DNA from: Qipengyuania mesophila
GTDB taxonomy: Bacteria; Pseudomonadota; Alphaproteobacteria; Sphingomonadales; Sphingomonadaceae
Assembly: GCF_019711655.1 (NCBI RefSeq)
Contig: NZ_JAIGNU010000001.1
Coordinates: 963,501 to 1,027,500 of the forward strand
Length of the DNA: 64,000 nt
Direction: 5' to 3'
The position numbers and the translations under genes are program-made. Within the stretch, counting starts at the first letter, position 1. Each line of letters begins with the position of its first letter. Below, in pieces: positions 9,045-17,447 of this stretch. The notes beneath the pieces were generated by a model. That model was not told the origin of the DNA, made no database searches, and saw only the letters and a list, made by a program, of their open reading frames with translations.

Positions 9045-10184
9045 TCAATATCCGCTCAGTTCCGCAACGCGCCCGGCGTGGTAGTACTGGTCGCCGAGGA
9101 ACTCCTGCAGCGCACGGTCGCGCTTCATGTAAAGCCCGATGTCGTATTCGTCGGTCATGCCGATGCCGCCGTGCATCTGCACGCCTTCGCGCACCGCGAG
9201 GCCGGCAACCTTGGCGACCTTGGCCTTGGCGACCGAGGCCATGAGGTCGGCCTTTTCGCTGCCCGCATCGAGCAGCTGCGCCGCCTTGATGGTGACCGCA
9301 CGGGCGATCTCGACTTCCGAATAGAGGTGAGAAGCGCGGTGCTGCAGCGCCTGGAATTCGCCGATCACCTTGCCGAACTGCTTGCGCTGCTTGAGGTAAT
9401 CGACGGTCATGTCCATCGCGCCGCGGGCTACGCCAACGCCCTCTGCCGCCGAGCCGACACGCCCCGCCATGAGCATGGCGTTGAGCACGTCGCGCCCGCC
9501 ATCGACCTCGCCGATCACCGCATCGCCGTCGAGCTCGACCCCGTCGAAGGTGATGTGGCTTGCCATCGAGCTGTCGACGAGGCGCACGCTGTCGTGGCTC
9601 ATGCCCGCGGCATCCTGCGGCACCGCGAACAGCGTCACGCCGTCCGTGTCGCTATCGCTGCCCGATGTGCGAGCGGCGACGACGATCATCTCGCTGCTCG
9701 CGCCGTAGACCACGAAGTCCTTCTTGCCCGACAGCCTGAAGCCGTTGCCCGAGCGCTCGGCCTTGCAGGCGATCCGCTCGGGGCGGTGCTTGCGACCTTC
9801 GTCCACGGCGACGGCATAGACCATCTCGCCCGCGATCAGGTCGGGCAGCCAGCGGCCCTTCACATCGTTGCTGCCGTGCTTGAGCGCGGTCGCGGCGAGC
9901 ACGGAAGAGGACAGGAAGGGCGACGGCGTCAGGTTGCGACCGATTTCCTCGAGCACGATGTTCGCCTCGACCTGGCCCATGCCGAGCCCGCCGTCGTCCT
10001 CGTCCACCAGCATGCCGGTGAAGCCCATCTCGGCGAACTGCTTCCACAATCCGTGGCCGAAGCCGTCCTTGCAATTGCGGTCGCGCCAGTGGCGCAGCTG
10101 GTTCTTGATCGAACCCTCTTCGCCCATGAACTGGCTGGCGGTTTCGGCCAGCATCGTCTGGTCGTCGTCGTAATAGAGAGGCAT
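9045..10184 (-). CDS. Acyl-CoA dehydrogenase, second of a pair
   Basis: 379-residue FAD flavoprotein. C-terminal motifs RKQFGKVIGEFQALQHRAS and MHGGIGMTDEYDIGLYMKR are typical of acyl-CoA dehydrogenases. The N-terminus is shorter than in canonical enzymes. It starts three bases after the stop of another acyl-CoA dehydrogenase gene. Such adjacent, divergent-sequence pairs are known to form mixed alpha2beta2 enzymes in steroid side-chain oxidation. I cannot see a clear catalytic Glu here, consistent with, but not proof of, a partner role. Confidence 0.93.
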   Translation of the reverse strand: MPLYYDDDQTMLAETASQFMGEEGSIKNQLRHWRDRNCKDGFGHGLWKQFAEMGFTGMLVDEDDGGLGMGQVEANIVLEEIGRNLTPSPFLSSSVLAATALKHGSNDVKGRWLPDLIAGEMVYAVAVDEGRKHRPERIACKAERSGNGFRLSGKKDFVVYGASSEMIVVAARTSGSDSDTDGVTLFAVPQDAAGMSHDSVRLVDSSMASHITFDGVELDGDAVIGEVDGGRDVLNAMLMAGRVGSAAEGVGVARGAMDMTVDYLKQRKQFGKVIGEFQALQHRASHLYSEVEIARAVTIKAAQLLDAGSEKADLMASVAKAKVAKVAGLAVREGVQMHGGIGMTDEYDIGLYMKRDRALQEFLGDQYYHAGRVAELSGY

Positions 10185-10187
10185 CGA

Positions 10188-11375
10188 TCAGGCTCCCGGC
10201 AGGTCGAGAATACGCTTGGAAATGACGTTCAGCATGACTTCGGAGGTGCCTCCTTCGATGCTGTTCGCCTTGGTCCGCAGCCAGTTGCGCGACGGCTTGC
10301 CGCCGCCGGTGTCCTCGCTCTCCCATTCGAGCGCGTGGCTGCCGCCAGCGGCCATGATCAGCTCGTGGCGGCGCTTGTTCAGTTCGGTGCCGGCGTATTT
10401 CATCATGTTCGGCTGCGCGGGATGCGCCTTGCCGACCTTGATCTCGTCTAGGAACTTCTCGCCCATCGCCGAATAGGCCAGCGCATCGACGTCGAACTGC
10501 GCCAGCTCGGCACGCAGCACCGGGTCGATCTCGCCATTGGCGCGGGTCAGCGCCGCGCCGATCGCGCTGGTGCGGTCGCCGCCATCGGCGCCCGAGATCA
10601 TCTCGCGCTCGTGGCCGAGCAGGTACTTGGCCACGTCCCAGCCGCGATTGACCTCGCCGACATAGGCGGGAACGTCCTCGCCATAGCTCTTGGGCACGCT
10701 CACATCGTCGAAGAAGGTCTCGCAGAAGGGGCTGTTGCCGCTGATCAGCAGGATCGGCTTGGTCGACACGCCTTCGCTGGCCATGTCGTAGAGCATGAAG
10801 GTGATGCCCTGGTACTTGTTCGCCTTGTCGGTGCGGACGAGGCAGAAGATCCAGTCGGCCTTGTCGGCATAGGAGGTCCAGATCTTCTGGCCGTTGACCA
10901 CCCAGTGGTCGCCCTTGTCTTCGCCGAAGGTCTGCAGGCTCACGAGGTCCGAACCCGAGCCCGGCTCCGAATAGCCCTGGCACCAGCGGATTTCGCCGCG
11001 CGCGATCTCGTTGAGGAAGCGCTGCTTCTGGCCTTCGGTGCCGAAGTGGAGCAGTGCCGGGCCGAGCATCCAGATACCGAAGCTGGAAAGCGGCGGACGC
11101 GCGCCGATGCGGCTCATTTCCTCGCGCAGCACCTTGGCCTGCGCCGGGGTGAGGCCGGCGCCGCCATAGTCCTTGGGCCATGCGGGCACGGTGTAGCCCT
11201 TGTCGCGGCAGGCCTCGAACCAGGCCTTCTGCGCGTCGTTCTTGAAGCTGGCGTTGCGGCCGCCCCAATAGATGTCGTCCTCGTCACGGACGGGCTCGCG
11301 CATTTCGGGCGGGCAATGGGCGTCGAGCCAGGCGCGCGTCTCGGCGCGGAAGGCCTCCAGGTCGCTGTCGGACAT
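10188..11375 (-). CDS. Acyl-CoA dehydrogenase, first of a pair
   Basis: 395 residues. Flavin and substrate motifs are clear: WCQGYSEPGSGSDLVSL, VVNGQKIWTSYADKADW, and near the end WLRTKANSIEGGTSEVMLN. Leads the leftward string ACAD-ACAD-(repeat)-SDR-lactonase. In the presumed heteromeric enzyme this subunit looks more complete. The substrate is unknown; the pairing with a similar gene resembles enzymes for branched, cyclic or steroid-derived acyl-CoAs. The gene is divergent from the SDR at 11553, with a shared promoter region of 177 bases. Confidence 0.95.
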   Translation of the reverse strand: MSDSDLEAFRAETRAWLDAHCPPEMREPVRDEDDIYWGGRNASFKNDAQKAWFEACRDKGYTVPAWPKDYGGAGLTPAQAKVLREEMSRIGARPPLSSFGIWMLGPALLHFGTEGQKQRFLNEIARGEIRWCQGYSEPGSGSDLVSLQTFGEDKGDHWVVNGQKIWTSYADKADWIFCLVRTDKANKYQGITFMLYDMASEGVSTKPILLISGNSPFCETFFDDVSVPKSYGEDVPAYVGEVNRGWDVAKYLLGHEREMISGADGGDRTSAIGAALTRANGEIDPVLRAELAQFDVDALAYSAMGEKFLDEIKVGKAHPAQPNMMKYAGTELNKRRHELIMAAGGSHALEWESEDTGGGKPSRNWLRTKANSIEGGTSEVMLNVISKRILDLPGA

Positions 11376-11408
11376 TGGCCGAATCCTCTCTTCTAAAGCA
11401 GCGGTATG

Positions 11409-11425
11409 TTGACGCTTACGTTAGG
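11409..11425. promoter_or_regulatory. Possible operator in the divergent ACAD/SDR promoter region
   Basis: TTGACGCTTACGTTAGG is an imperfect palindrome about the central TTACG. It looks like operators of acyl-CoA catabolism regulators (for example the TTTACGTnnACGTAAA pattern of LiuR). No such regulator gene is in the window, so this is a visual resemblance only. Confidence 0.25.
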
Positions 11426-11552
11426 GTGATTCGCCCTATCCATGCAAGGGCACTGGCGGGAGCCGCCGTTGCCGTAACGTCAGCCGGATTTCGTTGACGC
11501 GACCCCCTGCTCCCCTAAGCTGGCGGCGGAGAAATTCGGGGAGAGAGTAGGC

Positions 11553-12428
11553 ATGCGATTCTCGGGCAAGACCGTGGTCGTGACGGGTGCGGCATCGGGT
11601 ATCGGTGCGGCAGCGACCGCGCTGTTCGCGCGTGAGGGCGCCGTGGTTTTCGCCAGCGACATCGACGTCGAAGGCGGCGAGAAGCTGGCGCGCGAGACCG
11701 AGGGCGATGTCCGCTACCTTGCCTGCGACGTGTGCGATCCGGCCGCGATCAAGGCGCTGATGGATCGCGCCGCCGAGGAAACCGGCGGGATCGATACCGT
11801 GTTCAACAATGCCGGCGCGGGCGGCGCGCGCCCGAATATCGCCGAGATCGAGCCCGACGAATGGGACCGCACGATGGACCTGCTGCTGCGCTCGGTAGCG
11901 ATGGGCATCCGCTACGCCGTGCCGCACATGAAGGGTCGCCCCAGCACCAAGAGTGGCGGGGCGAGCATCGTCAATGTCTCGAGCGTCGCCGCGGTCGGCC
12001 CGGGCTATTCGCCGACCGCCTATGCGGTGGCCAAGGCGGGCGTGCTGCATCTCACCAAATGTGCCGCCACAGACCTAGCCCAGCACGGCATCCGCGTAAA
12101 CGCGGTCCAGCCGGGCTTCATCAACACCAACATCTTCACCGCCTCGCTCGAGATTCCGGACGAGGTGAAAACTCAGGCCAAGGCGATGATCGCGCAGATG
12201 TCGTCCAATGCGCAGCCGGTAGCGCGCGGCGGCCAACCGGACGACATCGCCAATGCGGTCGCCTTCCTCGCCAGCGAGGAGGCCGGCTTCATGACCGGCG
12301 CATCGCTGATCGTCGACGGCGGGCTGACGCTCGGGCCGCGGCATAGCTGGGACCCCGAGGAAGGTGGCGCCTTCGAAGCGCTGATCGCGCTCGAGGAGCA
12401 AATGAAGGCGGCGCAGCAGACCGCCTGA
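11553..12428 (+). CDS. SDR family oxidoreductase
   Basis: 291 residues, classical SDR. Cofactor motif TGAASGIG at 11-18, acidic Asp after the second strand (ASDIDVEG) suggests NAD rather than NADP, NNAG, Ser in NVSSVAAVG, and YAVAK as the catalytic Tyr/Lys pair. A C-terminal extension of about 30 residues follows the GASLIVDGG segment. Its stop overlaps the transporter ATG by one base (TGATG), so the two are probably coupled and may handle the same alcohol or steroid-like compound. Confidence 0.93.
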   Translation: MRFSGKTVVVTGAASGIGAAATALFAREGAVVFASDIDVEGGEKLARETEGDVRYLACDVCDPAAIKALMDRAAEETGGIDTVFNNAGAGGARPNIAEIEPDEWDRTMDLLLRSVAMGIRYAVPHMKGRPSTKSGGASIVNVSSVAAVGPGYSPTAYAVAKAGVLHLTKCAATDLAQHGIRVNAVQPGFINTNIFTASLEIPDEVKTQAKAMIAQMSSNAQPVARGGQPDDIANAVAFLASEEAGFMTGASLIVDGGLTLGPRHSWDPEEGGAFEALIALEEQMKAAQQTA

Positions 12429-13864
12429 TGCCCTTCGTCACCGGTCCCCTTCCCCAGCGCCTCAAGCTGATCCACGGCTTCGGCGCGGTCGCCTTCGGGG
12501 TCAAGGATTCGGGCTTCAGCTTCTTCCTGCTGATCTTCTACAATCAGGCGCTAGGCATGGACGCGGGCACCGTCAGCCTCGCGCTAGCGCTGGCGCTGGT
12601 GGTCGATGCCTTCATCGACCCGCTGCTCGGCAATCTGTCCGACCGCACATGGTCGCGCTGGGGCCGGCGCCTGCCCTGGCTCTATGCCGCGCCGATCCCG
12701 CTCGCCTTCGCCTGGGTCTTCCTGTGGCACCCGCCCGGCGGCAATACGCCGGCTTTCTGGGAGCTGCTCGCGGTCGCGATCTCGGTGCGCGTGCTGCTGT
12801 CGGCCTGCGAGGTCCCTTCGGTGAGCCTGCTGCCCGAGATCACTGCCGATTACGACGAGCGCACCACGCTGTTCCGCTATCGCTACCTGTTTGGCTGGTG
12901 CGGCGGGCTGGTGATGATGTTCCTCGCCTATTTCGTCTTCATGCCCGGCCCCCAAGGGCTGCTGCAGCCGGATGGCTATTTCTGGTTCGGCCTCGTCGGC
13001 GCGATGCTGATGGTCGTCTCGGTGCTCGGCTCCGCGCTCGGCCAGCACAGGCTCGTCGCGGGCTATCCCGAGACCAAGGCCCCGCCCTTCAGCTGGCGCG
13101 GCGCCTTCGGCGAGATCGTCGACGCCTTCAGCGAGCGGGCGTTCCTGATTTTCGCCGCGGGCGCGCTCGCCGCCTATGTCAGCCAGGGGCTTACCTTTTC
13201 GCTGACTAACTATCTCAACATCTTCGTCTGGCAGTTCGATACGGCCGAGCTGCGGATCTTCCCGATCATCCTGTTCCTGTCGGTGGTACTGATGTTCTTC
13301 ATCGTCGGGCCGATGCATCGCCGCTGGGGCAAGCCCAAGAGCGCGGTGATCGGCGCGCTCGGCTCGCTCGGCGTGATCCTCGTTCCCTTCGCGCTCTACC
13401 TGAGCGGCTACTGGCCGACCGTCGGATCGACCACCAGCGCCGCGCTGTTCTACTGCTTCCTGCTGGTATCGAACACGCTGGGCGTGGTCGTGATGATCTC
13501 GGGCAGCTCGATGATTGCCGAGATCGTCGAGGCTTATCAGGAGCGCACCGGACGCCGCGCGGAAGGCAGTTTCTATTCGGGCAACTGGTTCGTCCAGAAA
13601 TGCGCCACCGGCGGCGGCATCCTGCTCGGCGGCCAGGTGATCGCGCTTTCGAATCTGCCCGCCAAGGCCGCGCCCGCGAACGTGGCGCCCGAGGTCGTGA
13701 CGCAGATGATCCTGCTCTATTGCGGCGCGATCACCGTCCTCGGGCTGATCGCCGCCTATTGGCTCGGACGCTTCCCGATCGATCGAGAGCAGCACGAGGC
13801 GCGGCTCGCCGCACTCGACGCCGCGGCCCGAGCGGATGTCGACGCGGCGGTCACCCCGCCCTGA
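12428..13864 (+). CDS. GPH-type MFS transporter (sugar/sterol:cation symporter family)
   Basis: 478 residues with about twelve membrane helices. The N-terminal half shows the MelB/GPH-like DAFIDPLLGNLSDRTWSRWGRR loop, with the Asp and Arg cluster that couples cation movement; a second repeat begins near GPMHRRWGKPKS. Members of this family in sphingomonads are commonly found beside catabolic genes. The substrate is not evident; by context it is probably the compound degraded by neighbouring SDR and ACAD genes. Translationally coupled to the upstream SDR. Confidence 0.85.
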   Translation: MPFVTGPLPQRLKLIHGFGAVAFGVKDSGFSFFLLIFYNQALGMDAGTVSLALALALVVDAFIDPLLGNLSDRTWSRWGRRLPWLYAAPIPLAFAWVFLWHPPGGNTPAFWELLAVAISVRVLLSACEVPSVSLLPEITADYDERTTLFRYRYLFGWCGGLVMMFLAYFVFMPGPQGLLQPDGYFWFGLVGAMLMVVSVLGSALGQHRLVAGYPETKAPPFSWRGAFGEIVDAFSERAFLIFAAGALAAYVSQGLTFSLTNYLNIFVWQFDTAELRIFPIILFLSVVLMFFIVGPMHRRWGKPKSAVIGALGSLGVILVPFALYLSGYWPTVGSTTSAALFYCFLLVSNTLGVVVMISGSSMIAEIVEAYQERTGRRAEGSFYSGNWFVQKCATGGGILLGGQVIALSNLPAKAAPANVAPEVVTQMILLYCGAITVLGLIAAYWLGRFPIDREQHEARLAALDAAARADVDAAVTPP

Positions 13865-13939
13865 TTAACCCTTGGCGCGGCGCCGCTGTCGTGCCAGTTT
13901 CCTAAAGCAACGGAATCGAGAGAGAAGAGGACAGGAACG

Positions 13940-15277
13940 ATGGATTTCGAACCGACAGAACGGCAAGCATACTGGCGCGACCGGGTGAAGAACTTCATCG
14001 ACGACCACATCCGTCCCGCCGTCCCTACCTACAAGAAGCAGGATGCCGAAGGCGATCGCTGGAAGGTCATTCCGGTGGTCGAGGAGCTCAAGGCCAAGGC
14101 CAAGGCCGAGGGCATCTGGAACCTCTTCATGCCGCCGCGCAACGACGGCCACCACCACGTCGACGAGAGCTATGAATTCGAGGGCCCCGGCCTGACCAAT
14201 CTCGAATACGCGCTGTGCGCCGAAGAAATGGGCCGCGTCGGCTTCGCCTCCGAAGTGTTCAACTGCTCGGCCCCCGACACCGGCAACATGGAAGTGTTCC
14301 ATCGCTACGGGACACGCGCGCAGAAGGACAAGTGGCTCACCCCGATCATGAACGGCGAGATCCGCTCCGCCTTCCTCATGACCGAGCCCTTCACCGCCTC
14401 GTCCGACGCGACCAACATCGAAACCCGGATCGATCGTGACGGCGACGAATACGTCATCAACGGTCGCAAATGGTGGTCCTCGGGTCTCGGCGATCCGCGC
14501 TGCAAGGTCGCCATCGTGATGGGCAAGACCGACTTCAGCGCCGGGCGCCACGCGGCGCAGTCGATGCTGCTCATGCCGCTCGAAGATACACCAGGCGTCA
14601 ACATCCTGCGCCACCTGCCCGTCTTCGGTTACGACGATGCGCCGCACGGCCATATGGAAGTCGAGATGAAGGACGTTCGCGTCCCGGTCGACAACATGCT
14701 GCTTGGCGAAGGGCGGGGCTTCGAGATCGCCCAGGGCCGCCTCGGCCCGGGCCGCATCCACCACTGCATGCGCACCATCGGCATCGCCGAGGAAGCGCTC
14801 GCCAAGATGTGCAAGCGCCTCCAGGAGCGCGAGGCCTTCGGCAAGCCGATCTACAAGCATTCGGTGTGGGAAGAACGCGTGGCGCGGGCGCGTATCGACA
14901 TCGATATGACGCGCCTGCTCTGCCTCAAGGCAGCCGACATGATGGACAAGGTCGGCAACAAGGCGGCCAAGCAGGAAATCGCCATGATCAAGGTCCAGGC
15001 GCCCAACATGGCGCTGAAGATCATCGACGATGCCATCCAGGCGCATGGCGGCGGCGGCGTGAGCGAGGACTACGGCCTCGCCAGCGCCTATGCCCACCAG
15101 CGCACCTTGCGTCTCGCCGATGGTCCGGACGAGGTCCACGCCCGTTCGATCGCGCGCATGGAATTCGCCAAGCACCTGCCGGAGAAGGGCCCCACCGCCA
15201 ACGCGCTCCGCGAAGGCGCGGCCCCGACCTCGGGCAATGACAATCTCAGCTCGGGCGACATGGGGGCGACGCGCTGA
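13940..15277 (+). CDS. ACAD10/11-like acyl-CoA dehydrogenase
   Basis: 445 residues, acyl-CoA dehydrogenase. [55 protein letters not shown] and [19 protein letters not shown] are hallmarks of the ACAD10/ACAD11 branch. In human ACAD10/11 this domain is fused to an APH-type kinase domain; here the kinase is encoded two genes downstream. The likely role is in handling 4-hydroxyacyl-CoA or similar modified chains. The stop overlaps the next ATG by one base. Confidence 0.95.
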   Translation: MDFEPTERQAYWRDRVKNFIDDHIRPAVPTYKKQDAEGDRWKVIPVVEELKAKAKAEGIWNLFMPPRNDGHHHVDESYEFEGPGLTNLEYALCAEEMGRVGFASEVFNCSAPDTGNMEVFHRYGTRAQKDKWLTPIMNGEIRSAFLMTEPFTASSDATNIETRIDRDGDEYVINGRKWWSSGLGDPRCKVAIVMGKTDFSAGRHAAQSMLLMPLEDTPGVNILRHLPVFGYDDAPHGHMEVEMKDVRVPVDNMLLGEGRGFEIAQGRLGPGRIHHCMRTIGIAEEALAKMCKRLQEREAFGKPIYKHSVWEERVARARIDIDMTRLLCLKAADMMDKVGNKAAKQEIAMIKVQAPNMALKIIDDAIQAHGGGGVSEDYGLASAYAHQRTLRLADGPDEVHARSIARMEFAKHLPEKGPTANALREGAAPTSGNDNLSSGDMGATR

Positions 15278-16365
15278 TGGCCAAGGCTGCAATCCTCGAA
15301 CAAGTCGGTTCGCTCACGATCGGCGAGGTCGAACTCGCCGATCCGGGCCCGCACGAGGTCCTGATCGACACCAAGGCCTGCGGCCTGTGCCATTCGGACC
15401 TCCACTTCATCGACGGCGCCTATCCGCACCCGCTGCCGGCCATTCCCGGGCATGAGGCGGCGGGCGTGGTCCGCGCCGTCGGCAGCGAGGTGAAGACGGT
15501 CAAGCCGGGCGACCACGTGGTTTCCTGCCTGTCCGCCTTCTGCGGGCACTGCGAGTTCTGCGTCACCGGGCGCATGGCGCTGTGCATGGGGGCGGACACC
15601 CGCCGCGACCCGGCTGCCAAGCCACGCATCATGCGCGCCGACGGCAGCGGACCGGTCGCGCAGATGCTCAACCTCTCGGCCTTCGCCGAGCAAATGCTGA
15701 TCCACGAGCATGCCTGCGTCGCCATCGACAAGGACATGCCCTTGGACCGCGCCGCGGTAATCGGCTGCGCGGTGACGACGGGCGCGGGCACGATCTTCAA
15801 TGCGTGTTCGGTCGTCCCGGGCGAGACCGTGGCCGTGGTCGGCTGCGGCGGCGTGGGTCTTGCGGCGATCAACGCCGCAAAGATCGCTGGTGCGGGCAAG
15901 GTCATCGCCATCGACCCGATCAAGGAAAAGCGCGATCTCGCCGAAGTACTCGGCGCGACGCACACGGTCGACGCCATGGCCGACAATGCGGTCGAGGAAG
16001 TCATGAAGATTTCGGGCGGCGGCGTGCATCATGCGATCGAGGCCGTGGGTCGTCAGGCCAGTGCCGATCTCGCGGTCAAGATCCTGCGCCGCGGCGGCAC
16101 TGCGACGATCCTCGGCATGATGCCGCTCGACTGCAAGGTCGGGCTCGGCGCGATGGACCTGCTTTCGGGCAAGAAGCTGCAGGGCGCGATCATGGGAATG
16201 AACCACTTCCCGGTCGACCTGCCGCGACTGGTCGATTTCTACATGCGCGGCCTGCTCGATCTCGACACGATCATCGCCGAGCGCATCCCGCTCGAGAAGA
16301 TCAACGAGGGCTTCGAGAAGATGAAGGGCGGCCACTCCGCCCGCAGCGTCGTGGTGTTCGACTGA
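15277..16365 (+). CDS. Zinc-dependent alcohol dehydrogenase, class III-like
   Basis: 362-residue medium-chain dehydrogenase. Catalytic zinc ligands fit Cys38 in ACGLCHSDLH and His59 in IPGHE. The structural zinc is held by Cys89, Cys92, Cys95 and Cys103 (CGHCEFCVTGRMALC). The Rossmann motif is VGCGGVGL, with an Asp after the next strand (AIDPIKEK) suggesting NAD. Lies between the ACAD and kinase genes, each joined by one-base TGATG overlaps, so it probably oxidises an alcohol in the same pathway. Confidence 0.95.
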   Translation: MAKAAILEQVGSLTIGEVELADPGPHEVLIDTKACGLCHSDLHFIDGAYPHPLPAIPGHEAAGVVRAVGSEVKTVKPGDHVVSCLSAFCGHCEFCVTGRMALCMGADTRRDPAAKPRIMRADGSGPVAQMLNLSAFAEQMLIHEHACVAIDKDMPLDRAAVIGCAVTTGAGTIFNACSVVPGETVAVVGCGGVGLAAINAAKIAGAGKVIAIDPIKEKRDLAEVLGATHTVDAMADNAVEEVMKISGGGVHHAIEAVGRQASADLAVKILRRGGTATILGMMPLDCKVGLGAMDLLSGKKLQGAIMGMNHFPVDLPRLVDFYMRGLLDLDTIIAERIPLEKINEGFEKMKGGHSARSVVVFD

Positions 16366-17447
16366 TGGCCGACGACAAGCCGATCGATTTCGACAAGGAG
16401 ATGGTCGGCACGGTCGAGGTGGCCGATGCCGACAAGATGGATCTCGATGCCCTTACTGCGTGGTTCGAAGCCCATGTCGAGGGTTTCGAGGGTCCGATCG
16501 CCTATTCGAAGTTCAAGGGCGGCCAGTCGAACCCGACTTATCGCATCGATACCCCGAACCGGTCCTACGTGCTGCGCCGCCAGCCCTTCGGCAAGCTGCT
16601 GCCCAGCGCGCATGCGGTAGACCGCGAATACAGGGCGATGCACGCGCTGGGGCCCACGGGCTTCCCCGTGCCCAAGACATACGGCCTGTGTGAAGACCCC
16701 GAGGTCATCGGCAGCAAGTTCTTCGTCATGGGCCTCGCCGACGGGCGCAGCCTGTGGAACGGCTCTCTGCCGAACAACACGCCTGCCGAGCGCCGCGAAA
16801 TCTACAATTCGATGATCGACACTTTCGCCGATCTCCACACCAAGGATCCGGAGGCCATCGGCCTGGGCGATTTCGGGAAGCCGACCGATTATTGCGCGCG
16901 CCAGATCAGCCGCTGGTCGAAGCAGTACAAGCTCTCCGAAACCGAGCACATGCCCAAGATGGAGCGGATGATCGAATGGCTGCCGCAGACCATCCCGCCG
17001 CAGCATGAAAGCTCGGTCGTCCATGGCGACTACCGGCTCGACAACATGATCTTCATGCGTGACGAGAACCGCGTGCTCGCGGTGCTGGACTGGGAGCTGT
17101 CGACGCTCGGGGATCCGATCGCCGATTTCAGCTATCTCATGCTCAACTGGCACAATCCGCATGACGGGCGCGCCGGGCTCGAAGGGCTGGACCTAAAGGA
17201 ACTCGGCATCCCCTCGCAGGAAGAAGCGGTCGAGCGCTACGTCGCGCGCACCGGATACCCGGTCCCACCGATGGACTGGTACTTCGCCTACAACCTCTTC
17301 CGGCTCGCCGGGATCATGCAGGGGATCAAGAAGCGCGTCATCGACGGCACCGCCTCCTCGGCGCATGCCAAGTCGATGTCCGAACGCGTCGCGCCGCTGG
17401 TCGACCGGGCCTATGATTTCGCCCTTGCCGCAGGGATGTCCGCCTAG
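16365..17447 (+). CDS. APH-family kinase, ACAD10/11 kinase-domain homologue
   Basis: 360 residues, aminoglycoside-phosphotransferase fold. N-lobe GGQSNPTYRI and the Lys-like YVLRRQPFGKLLPSAH motif, catalytic loop VVHGDYRLDN (219-228) and metal Asp in LDWELSTLGDP (242). This matches the kinase domain of ACAD10/11 and bacterial LvaA-type proteins that phosphorylate 4-hydroxyacyl-CoA so that phosphate can be eliminated. That role is inferred from family and neighbours. The stop overlaps the convergent autotransporter gene by four bases. Confidence 0.93.
   Translation: MADDKPIDFDKEMVGTVEVADADKMDLDALTAWFEAHVEGFEGPIAYSKFKGGQSNPTYRIDTPNRSYVLRRQPFGKLLPSAHAVDREYRAMHALGPTGFPVPKTYGLCEDPEVIGSKFFVMGLADGRSLWNGSLPNNTPAERREIYNSMIDTFADLHTKDPEAIGLGDFGKPTDYCARQISRWSKQYKLSETEHMPKMERMIEWLPQTIPPQHESSVVHGDYRLDNMIFMRDENRVLAVLDWELSTLGDPIADFSYLMLNWHNPHDGRAGLEGLDLKELGIPSQEEAVERYVARTGYPVPPMDWYFAYNLFRLAGIMQGIKKRVIDGTASSAHAKSMSERVAPLVDRAYDFALAAGMSA

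Noticed and set aside
9652..11268. A 538-codon minus frame overlapping both ACAD genes
   Set aside because: It is out of frame with two intact flavoprotein genes and extremely Arg-rich; no start signal or motif.
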